DNA from: Meandrina meandrites
Taxonomy: Eukaryota; Cnidaria; Anthozoa; Scleractinia; Meandrinidae
Assembly: GCA_963693305.1 (NCBI GenBank)
Contig: OY855908.1
Coordinates: 3,152,501 to 3,216,500 of the forward strand
DNA: 64,000 bases
Direction of reading: 5' to 3'
In this document: positions 55,401 through 64,000 of the stretch, piece after piece
Numbering within the stretch: position 1 is the first letter of the stretch
How the letters are laid out: each line of letters opens with the position of its first letter
The notes under the pieces: model-generated
What the model saw: the letters and a program-made list of their open reading frames with translations, nothing else
Told to the model about the DNA's origin: nothing
Databases searched by the model: none
Position numbers and translations under genes: made by a program

Positions 55401-58400
55401 AAAATTAATATCAAAAGAATACAAACAGAAGGGATTATCACAGGAAAGAGAAAACCACTCGTTTTTTCATCACTCGCTTATATTCTCTGTGATCGGAAGA
55501 ATCAGTAAAATTAACATCTGCCATAGTTTTTGAGACCAGTGTTACCGCGAGAAAAAATTGCGTCAATGCATGAAAGCACGTCACAGAGGGACGTCTAATT
55601 CAACATTTGCTTTATTCGTAACAAGAAGCGTGCGACAAGGGTCAATTTTAAGCCAATGTGTATATTGACTTAACTCGTCTGATGGGGATTGTCGTGATAT
55701 ATTTTAGCCCTCAACTGATTTACACTGATCCGTAACATCCGAAATGCGATTTACCATCATTTTGACCACGCAGTTCTCAAGTGTTTTTCGCAAATCTCTC
55801 GAAAATTTCCTCGCGTTAAGAAAATGATGCAATTGAGTTCCTGTATGATTTTTTTTCATGTTTTTTCGTCCCACGTTCCTGCTCTCGAAATAAAGTGTAC
55901 TTACAAATATTAAAAATTTTTATTCACCTCCGGTATTCAAAAAGCAGACGACCATCCTGCATGTATATATTACATATAATCGATCGCATAATGGGCGTCG
56001 ACACAGGTCCAAAGGTTTTTATCTTTTTCGTAGGTATGCTCATCAAAATTTTTTCAAGCCGAACTGGTTAATTACTGGCCGCAACATCTGTTCATCAGTG
56101 TTGTGAAACTAAAGCGAAAGTATTGACTCCAGCCAATCACAAAAGGCACAGATCAGCCAATCAAAACTCGAAGCAAAAACGTGTAGCTAGCGTGACGCGC
56201 GAGAAAACGCGCACGAGCGAGTCGCGATTGGTTTTGGTTTAATAAAAAATAAATTACCTTTATTTATACAAGGTTGTGTTTAAAGCTAGAAGCTTGTGGG
56301 CCGTGTATTCCCAATCAAATTGGGATTTATAAGTGTTTGCTTTTACGGAGGGAGGAAAATCGGAAACGAGAGCCAACAACAAACTCGCGGGAGGCGAGTG
56401 CGCTCACCACATGTACCATCCCTGCTCCCAAAAATTTGGCTGAAAATGTGGCGCATAGAGCAGCTATGGAGAAGTTTTCGCAAAAGGCAACCGAAAAAAA
56501 GTCTATTTTTATTGTTCAGTTAAAAAGAAACATGTCGAGAACTCTCCCCAGAGTTGTCGAGTAACGGACCGGACCAGCCACCATTATCTGGATACGTCAT
56601 GTTACTTTCCACCAAAAGTCCACCGACTGGCGAAATAAAAGTCTGTGGGATGGACTTCTTTTGCCATTGTCCAACTGGCAGATCGCCATAGTATAAAATA
56701 ACGAGAAAATTATCTTAATTTCGGCTCCTAGTTCAGTAAACATGTCGATGTTCCGCGGCACCCTGCGTTGTTGAGCAAGTAAGCTATACAAAGACAGATT
56801 ATCATGAATCTGAAATTCACTAGTTACAAGCCCATCAGTAAAAAAAACCTCTCCCGCGTAATCAGCTTACTGGCGCTGTTTGTTCTCTGGCGTGCAACTA
56901 ACATCGTACCCAAATCCTTCTCACCTCAGAAGGCAGTGTGCATGGCGAGAAGAACTGGACCGGCATAGCATGTGATTACTGCATGGCATCAGTAATGTTT
57001 CCTCTTCAATTGGAAACTTGAAGGAATTTATAACGTTTTGAATAACTCTATAACAGTATGTTCTAAGCTCTGCAAATGACAAAATGTTGTCGGAATAACT
57101 ATGAACCAGGAAAATGTCTCTCAATAAAGAAGATGTATTCACAAAATGTTTAAAAGGTAAACCAACAAAATGCTCGAAAAAAGGAGAAATAAACCAACAA
57201 AAGTTACCGCAAAAAAAACCTTTAAAAAGTCGATCCGGAGGAAAATTAAATAAAGGGCCGCAGAGCGCGCATTATTTACTCGATTCTTACAAACAAAAAA
57301 TATACTGAAATGCATGGAATTGGGCGTTATAAAATCCTAACTTATCTTTCATTATCACCCGACGCCTCCGGAATATGAAATCAATATGGGCTGGGTACGG
57401 TATGTATAAAATGGCAGTTGATCTTAATTTCGAGGATAGGATGCTTCGAAAATCGTGACCATATGAGTCGCTAAATTGAGTCTTCTTCTCCGCAATCATT
57501 CGGGTAAAATGTTCGCTATAGAAAGACAACGATTGAGGAATACGCTTTCAGTTTTACCATCAGGGTTATAAGTTTTATCCCAGATGAAATTTTAAGTCGA
57601 TTTCTTTGCTTCATCGATATTTTGACATTTGTGACCACAGAGAAAATCCGCGAGTGCACACAATGGCTTTGCTTTTCTGCTCACTTGCTCGGAGTCGGTA
57701 AGTTAACCGTTTGTTGTTGTTTGTTATTTTGATTTGTTCAGTGCTTTCGGCGTTGTTTATGTTCAGATTTTCATATCTCTACTGGCCTGAAAGAAGCGTA
57801 AATACAGCTCTCCACAATGAAACGCTTTAAAGGTCAAAACAACACGCTCTAATTTTTTTCATGGAGCGATCAGGCTGTTTCAAACGGGACAGCAAACTTC
57901 CAAGTTTTTGTGTCATTTTTAGAAGGGAAAGCATAACAGACAGCACTTCAGCTTTTGTGAGGAAATTAATTCAGTGGATAAACCAATTAAATGTATAAAC
58001 TTGGGAAACGACAGTTATTCAACGTCGTTTTACGTCAAACGAGTCACGCATCTTGTCTGAATTAAATGGAATAGAATTTTACTATCGAATTTGTAATGAA
58101 AAATAGGGCCAGTGTTTTGTTGTCGATATATGTATTCCCAGTATCATAAACGACTCTTTAAATTCGTTTATTGGTGTTTTATCTTTATTTGTCTTTTTAT
58201 CAACAACATAACACACATCATAACATAAAACCTAGTATCAGTATTCTGAAAAGCTTCACTTATCCTTTTCTTGTTCGTGAACTAATCCGCAGTTGAAATT
58301 GTTTGCGCAAAGACCTTGCTGTTTTTTTATAAATCTTAAAGATTCCATACGTGGGTGTAGATATCTTAATTTATGTTAGCACGGTTATTTAAAGTGTTTG

Positions 58401-58859
58401 TCAGCTCCCGGCTTCAATTCAGACGCCTGTATCCCGTATGCATGAACGGATAGCAATGAGATAATTGATGGCTTTGTTTGTTGGGAAGTTTTAGTAGAAA
58501 TTTTTCAGACACGCGACACTTATTTTTTAGAAGATGATCAATGAATGATTTCTCGCGACCATCAGAGCAACTTATGAAATGAATTTTAAAAGCGCATTTT
58601 AGCCATTTGATGAACGTGTAGGCTCGATTACCAGTCTGTGAAAGTGGTGTTTTTAGTAAGGTGATATCTCCTTGACATGCGGGTTATTTCGGTTGACGTT
58701 TCTATGACAACTCATAAGTGGCGTCTTTCAGTGGGTAGCGTTCGCGTTAGGCCTTCGTATAAAGAAGGTCGTGTTTCGCGTCGGGTGAATTAAAAATAGA
58801 AAGAAAAAATGTCTGCTGATTACTCTCCAATTTGCCGCTTTTAAATATATATTTTCAAG
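52494..58859. other. Gene-poor AT-rich region
   Basis: No exon could be supported. Isolated ORFs of 60-96 residues (for example 53640-53840 minus, 56274-56564 plus, 57114-57308 plus) lack recognisable motifs and splice partners. ATGGCTTTGCTTTTCTGCTC at 57663 ends in a GTAAGT donor at about 57699 and could be an untranslated or alternative first exon for the C2 gene downstream. The sequence around 56090-56240 resembles dispersed repeats. Confidence 0.4.
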
Positions 58860-60296
58860 GTGAAAGACCTTCAAGCCTGGAGGATAAAGCATGGAGGTAA
58901 ATAACTATTCTCTTTCGCCATTATGTTTGTAAAAAAAAATTAATATAAACAGTGGCGAAAGGCCTGCAGACCCACGCGCGAGTTAATCCTTGTAGTTTGT
59001 TGATTCCACGGTCGAGCAATCTTACTGAAAATAAAGAATTATTCTTCGGTTTTCATGAGGACAATGTTTTCGCACAAAGAAGAAAAATCAATAATAAGGA
59101 TTCAATTTTCCAACTTAGTGACCATACAACATTTATTTACAAATGACCGGAAAACGGGGAAGTAACCCTTGAAGTTAAATATTTATCTATTAATTAAGTC
59201 GACCACTGTATTATTCTCGTCAAGTCTGGAACCATTGCTGTGGGTACATGTGACGCTCAAAACCTGTCGCATGAGAAATTTAGTGAAAAAAAAACGAAAT
59301 TACAACAATTACGGAAAACAGTTCTGGTAATACTGATTATTTGAAATCATTCTTATTTTCTTCTAAATATTCCAAATAATAATTAAATACAAATTAATTT
59401 AGATAGCCTCATTTCCTAAACAATATGTCCATTCTTAAATCTACGAAAGGTTTTAAAAATACTATATATTTAAAATGTCACACCGAACGTTATAAGTTTT
59501 ATAAGTTTTTTGATCTCTCAGACACAAAACTGAAACGAAGAGTAAGTCAGGACCGAAACACTAGAATCTCAACTACATAAAATGCAATCATTCGCAAAAT
59601 TTCTATTTTTGTCAGGCACTGAAACGTGAAAGCACGATACGCGCGACACGCGCGACACGCAACACACAATCGATCGCGATTTGTTCAGTTGTCAGTCATA
59701 GTGCTAGCTGTTTTGCTTGAACAGTTCAGGATCCACCAAGCTTAGAAACAATTTATTGCCCTTGGATGATGATTTATCTCCCCGGTGGATACAGCAGTCA
59801 GATGCCTGCACGAAGGACGCGCGCTTGCAATGTGAACACCAGGAACACGAATTGACGCGCTCGTGCGATGCGAGGCATCCGCGCCATCATGACTCGCGGG
59901 CAATTCTTATTCATTATTTATTAATATCCTTTTATTTTTGACTATTCCAGGTTATGGAGAAGCTAGAGGTCATTATCACGGTGCTTTTGCTTTGCCTGGT
60001 AGCACTGGGCGTGTACGTGGCTACTTCCTGGACACTGTCGAGAAAGAAGAAGAAGGAAGATGAAGGGGACCGTGAAGAGGTTCCGTACAAATATCTGGAA
60101 GAGGAAGCTGAGAATGCTCGGAAGAAAGTAGCCACGGCTTATGCACAGGAGACTATGCCGAAAATTACCATCACTCCTGTACAACCTCGGCCTGACTTCC
60201 CCAAGGTATGAGACCGACCCACTGACTCACTGTGGTTTTTCTGGTTGAATGATTGACACACCCACCTACTGACTGGCCTTCTGTTTGGCTGCTTGG

Positions 60297-60327
<31 letters not shown>

Positions 60328-60514
60328 ACCGACTGACTGACTGACTGCCCGACTGACATACAGACAGACTGACTGACCTTCTAACTGACCTATCTGTCTG
60401 ACCAACTAACCGACATACAGACAGCCTGACCGACTGACTAACTGACTTTCTGAGTGACTGATTCACTTACTCAGCCACCGAATGACCCTCTGTCTGTCTG
60501 ACCCAATGCCGATT

Positions 60515-60548
<34 letters not shown>

Positions 60549-63500
60549 ATGACTGACAGAATGACTGACTGACTGATCTAACTGCCTGATTGACGCGTAG
60601 ACTGGCTGGTCTAATTTCAGCTAAACTTCTATCAAACTACACGAATTAAACCAATATAAAACGAGATGAGATTTTTGACTTATTACTGGTGTCACGGTTT
60701 CACATATCGTTATTTTCCCTTTGTAGAGTTTACTATCGTCTGATGAATTATTCTCCGATGAGGAGGAGGACGAGTCACAAAGCGATGATCATCTGGACTT
60801 AGGAAGACTTTACTTTGCTCTTAGATACGATCAACACCGGTAAGACAGCTGTTTATTCACGGGCTCAAAATATTTTTATTCCCAGGTTGACCACTTATAT
60901 GACACTGTATTGAGATTGTAAAGAGAGCTTAGATGTTGATCACGCACCGAAAACTTGACTCTCCTTCGCTGCGGTTATTTGGATCGTCACGCAGCGTTCT
61001 CCAGAGTGTTGCGTGACGCCCCAACAACAGTACCCTCATCGAGGAAAAGAAAAAGAATGGAAAGTAGAAAGGAAACCACCCTCTCTTGCTGGAAACTCCC
61101 ACGCGTTTCCCCTCGTGCGCCACAGGCCCCCTCCTACTAACCCCAATGAGTAAGTAATTGCGATCCCCAGTGTTTTACTTTCAAATGTTCCTTGTTGTAG
61201 TTCTATGTTGATTGTGCGGCTAATCAGAGCCGAGGACATTCCCATGGACCGAGAAGCCACCAGTACATATGTTGATGTTCATCTTCTTCCGCTGAATCTA
61301 CAAAGCCATACTTTTGAACCTTACGACACTACGATTAACGTCAGTTTCAGGTACGAGATGTACGAGCCGACATTTTCACTCGCATTTTGTTTGAGATCAC
61401 CAGTCGAGACTGCACAAAAACACGTATCAAAGAAATATCTTTCTTTTTTTTTCCTTAGGGAAGTGTACGAGTTTCCGCTGTCACAGTTGGACTTGGCACA
61501 GCAGACGCTCAATTTGCATATCTGTCGCTATGACAGCTATTCTCGACGGTCTTCTATCGGCGATGTGTTTCTAGCTCTGGCTGAACTAAGCGCGCAAGGG
61601 ATTGATTTTACCCGAGAAGTGTTTCTCTGTCGTAATATCATCAGCCATCAAGAGGTGGGAGCTATACTGTATCTTCTTTCTTCGTATTCGTTTCCTTTTA
61701 TTTACAAACCGTCTTCTCGTTTCCTACTTCCCGCTTTGATGATCCCCTGCCCCCTTCCCAGCGCTGCAAAAAAGTGTCACGAAGTTCTGTTACAGCAGCT
61801 TTATTTAAGGAATCTGTAACGCCAGCATCAATCGTGACTTGGCGCTCGTACGTTTTCCCACTCTCGGCGGAGGCTGCATGTTTTCCCGCTCTCGATCGAG
61901 GGTTGCATCTTTTCCCGCGCTAGGTACTAGTTGCATTTTTCTGTTCTACGTTCCATTTGCTGTGATTTGCCAGATGTAACCCACTTGCTACAGCTCCTGA
62001 TTCCACTGTTGCTCTCTTGGTTACTTTCTTCTTGTTATTTTTCATACAGATCTATCGCACACTGGGCAAGAGGAAACGTTTGCGTCCTGTTAACGAAGAG
62101 GAACAAGGAGAGGAGGGTGAAATAAAACCCGAGTCGAAACCAAAAGAAAAGAAGGTAGGAATTAATCTTTTTCGGGAAACTCCTATTGTCCCAAAATGCA
62201 AAACCAACAGCGGAAAAATACTAAGACATTTATGTGGTTGAATGATAAACAGCGAAAATATAGCTCATCCCAGTGCCGGCTCTAGACCTTCAGCTAATGG
62301 GGAGGGGGGAGGGCGCTTCCGAAGGCTTGACTATGAATGTTGAATTCTGCGAAGATAATTCCGGCAGTACATAGAAAATGCACTATTTCCGAAAAAACAA
62401 GGGGTGCGGCCCGGGCCCCTCCCCTGGATCCGCCCCTGCATCCTCGCAGGCTAGCATTATTTGGAATTAGTTGCACTGCCAATGATCACAAATGAAAGCT
62501 TTTTGAAACTCAATGTCTTTCCTCGTGCATTTCTTCTAGGTCATTGCAAGGAAAGTGAGCTCTCAAAAAATGTGGGATGTGCTCCGCAGAGCCGTGAAGT
62601 CAGGTTCATACAAAGGAGAGTATTTGCCTTCTTCTGAGTCCGCTATGTACTGGGAATCAATTTTCTCACCGGGGGCTTCCAGCACAGAGGGGTACAGGTT
62701 TGTATCAGCGCCAACCAGCCCCGTCAAATCCTCTGAATTTGCCTACTTCTCAGGCCCAGGCCCTCCCGATGAACGCCGCGATGAGAGCAGTGAAGAGGAA
62801 GGCGCAGAAGAAAGGGAGGAAGCTGCGTTTGATATCCCGACGGAGGAATCTGAGTTTGAGTCGTCTGCTAATGAACAGGAGGAGAGCGACAGGAGATACG
62901 TGGAACGTTCCCAGTCTCCTCCGGTCAAGACTGTACAACTCTCCCCAGCTCCTGAGGAGTACTATCGAATAGTTCCTGTCACTCCATTTACTCCTTATAA
63001 GGACACTGGTGAAGCAACCGAGCCTTCATTCTCTTGGAAACTACCACATACCTATACGGCACGTGATCGTGACGTAGTACAGACTCTTTCCCAGGCCTAT
63101 AAGGAACCTCGGGTTGTGCCTTTCACAAGCGTTTCTCAATTCGAGCCCAGCGCCCCGCCAGCTAAAAAAGGTTCCCTTCATCCGCCTGCAGTACAAAGCG
63201 GACGTGGCGTAAGAGAACAAAGACCTTCACAGCCAAAGACATCACGACAAAAACAAGTCGGCGATGCAAAAAAGATGCGATTTAGAGGAAGTAGAAAAGT
63301 TGTTTCATCCAAAGAGAGAAAGAAAATGTCTCCAAGAAAGGAACCAGATGGTGAGCCTGCGGAGAAGTTGGTCAGCTCAGTGAGAGGGAAAGCCAGACAT
63401 TCAACCACAAAATTTCGGTCTAAATTATCGCCAAAAGGTCACAAGATGGCTCCTCGGCGAAAAGAGCGGGAACCTACCGAGGGGTTGTCGATCGAAACGC

Positions 63501-63778
63501 CCGAGGAAGAGTCGCTTGTGGAGACTCCTTCAAGATTAACAGAAGATGTTGCCAGAAGGCAAGAATTAATGAACTTCCCCTCGATCTCTACCGGAGGTTA
63601 CCGAACTCCTCCGATGTCCCCTTTAACAGACTTTTATTCAATTACCCGATCGCAGTCGGATCCGAACGTAGATGTCGAACACCTCCGAAGCTTAGGCGAA
63701 TCGTCTTCGGGAACCCGACTGACTCGTTCGATGCTGGAAGTACGTGGCGACCGAACGACTGATGAAGAAGAGCAATGA
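58860..63778 (+). CDS. Membrane-anchored single-C2 protein, synaptotagmin-like
   Basis: Main coding exons: 59951-60205 (ATG at 59954), 60727-60839, 61201-61350, 61459-61654, 62050-62154 and 62540-63778. All junctions are GT-AG and in phase, giving 684 residues from 59954. A 37-bp exon at 58860-58896 with ATG at 58891 splices in frame (ATG GAG|GTT ATG GAG) and would add MEV. An N-terminal TM segment (about 6-26) is followed by a KKKKED stop-transfer, an acidic linker, then a C2 domain at about 108-222 (LGRLYFALRYD...LIVRLIRAEDIPMD...VDVHLLP...LNLHICRYD). Loop aspartates that bind calcium in synaptotagmins are mostly missing (STYV instead of SDPYV, DSYSRRSS instead of D-D-F-x-x-x-D), so it probably binds membranes or proteins without calcium. 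The long C-terminal tail (273-684) is acidic, then basic, and looks disordered. There is no second C2 domain. Exact orthology is uncertain. Confidence 0.85.
60290..60580 (+). repeat. CTGT/GACT/ACAG tetranucleotide microsatellite
   Basis: Runs of CTGT, CTGACTGA and GACAGACAGA alternate through the first intron after the TM exon. The ORFs over it on the minus strand (Ser-Val-Gln-rich) are by-products. Confidence 0.9.
60953..61035. repeat. Degenerate relative of the AGTCTCC-type element
   Basis: GACTCTCCTTCGCTGCGGTT followed by ATTTGGATCGTCACGCAGCG and a mirrored GTTGCGTGACGCC resembles the TIRs of the element at 7900-9557 (CTCCTTCGCAGCCG...CGTCACGCAACG). Probably a remnant of the same broad family, inside an intron. 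Confidence 0.45.
62270..62439. mobile_element. hAT-like MITE in the C2 gene intron
   Basis: Starts CAGTGCCGGCTCTAGACC and ends CCCCTCCCCTGGATCCGCCC...CTG, the complement of a CAGGGGCGGATCCAGGGG-type hAT terminus. CATCC on both flanks may be part of a target duplication, but 8 bp do not match. The class is tentative. Confidence 0.5.
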
Positions 63779-64000
63779 AACTAAAACGAAACATAAAAAA
63801 AATTCAATCAATATAGAGACATGATGTTTTAATCGAAATCAAATTGTGAAGGTATCCTTCAATATATATATATATATGATCAAATTTTGAAACCCGTGAG
63901 TTGGTATATGTTATCAAAAGAGAGGAACTGAGACACTCGGGGTCTTTAAGATTCAAAGGACAACAAACTGTACTAATTTTTCGCAGATAATCAAAGTGTA
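63779..64000. other. 3' flank of the C2 gene
   Basis: AT-rich sequence with a short (TA)n run at about 63863-63878. No coding sequence seen. Confidence 0.4.

Noticed and set aside
61205..61819. A 204-residue single-exon protein
   Set aside because: It reads through the intron between 61350 and 61459 and past the donor at 61654; the spliced C2 gene explains it better.

Overview
The window is eukaryotic nuclear DNA. Genes have GT-AG introns, 5' untranslated exons and animal-specific families. Intergenic and intronic DNA is AT-rich and packed with foldback/MITE-type DNA transposons, tRNA-derived SINEs and minisatellites. Gene content (SUMO, METTL6, MSL1, a HEPN/NB-ARC/TPR receptor, a TM-anchored C2 protein) and the repeat families suggest a cnidarian, most likely an anthozoan such as a stony coral. 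That assignment is inference from content, not from a marker gene.

Layout. 1-7.1 kb: a tRNA-derived SINE, small MITEs, then a minus-strand intronless receptor (2232-6410) with an N-terminal HEPN-like domain, an NB-ARC NTPase and a long array of 42-residue TPRs. Its frame is cut by two identical amber codons exactly 378 bp apart. 7.1-16.7 kb: a gene-free transposon nest with elements inside elements. 16.7-20.0 kb: METTL6 (minus, five coding exons). It shares a 125-bp bidirectional promoter with SUMO (plus, 20083-24609, five exons), whose third intron is filled with DNA transposons. 24.6-28.6 kb: convergent intergenic DNA. 28.6-36.8 kb: MSL1 (minus, eight coding exons). 36.8-44.7 kb: a second repeat-rich block with giant inverted-repeat elements, mirrored hexanucleotide arrays, an element carrying a tRNA-like sequence, and two minisatellites. 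44.8-50.6 kb: a two-exon gene for a ~1639-residue polytopic membrane protein that I cannot assign to a named family. It has internal repeats built around a VDIPCIL...WRAPFL signature and four PPxY motifs. 50.6-58.8 kb: mostly unannotatable AT-rich DNA with a few MITEs. 58.9-63.8 kb: a membrane-anchored single-C2 (synaptotagmin-like) protein.

The genes do not form an operon or one pathway. METTL6, SUMO and MSL1 are housekeeping genes (tRNA modification, protein conjugation, chromatin acetylation). The receptor, the large membrane protein and the C2 protein are the less ordinary loci. Exon boundaries were derived by hand from reading frame, splice signals and, where possible, recalled family sequence; no search was run.
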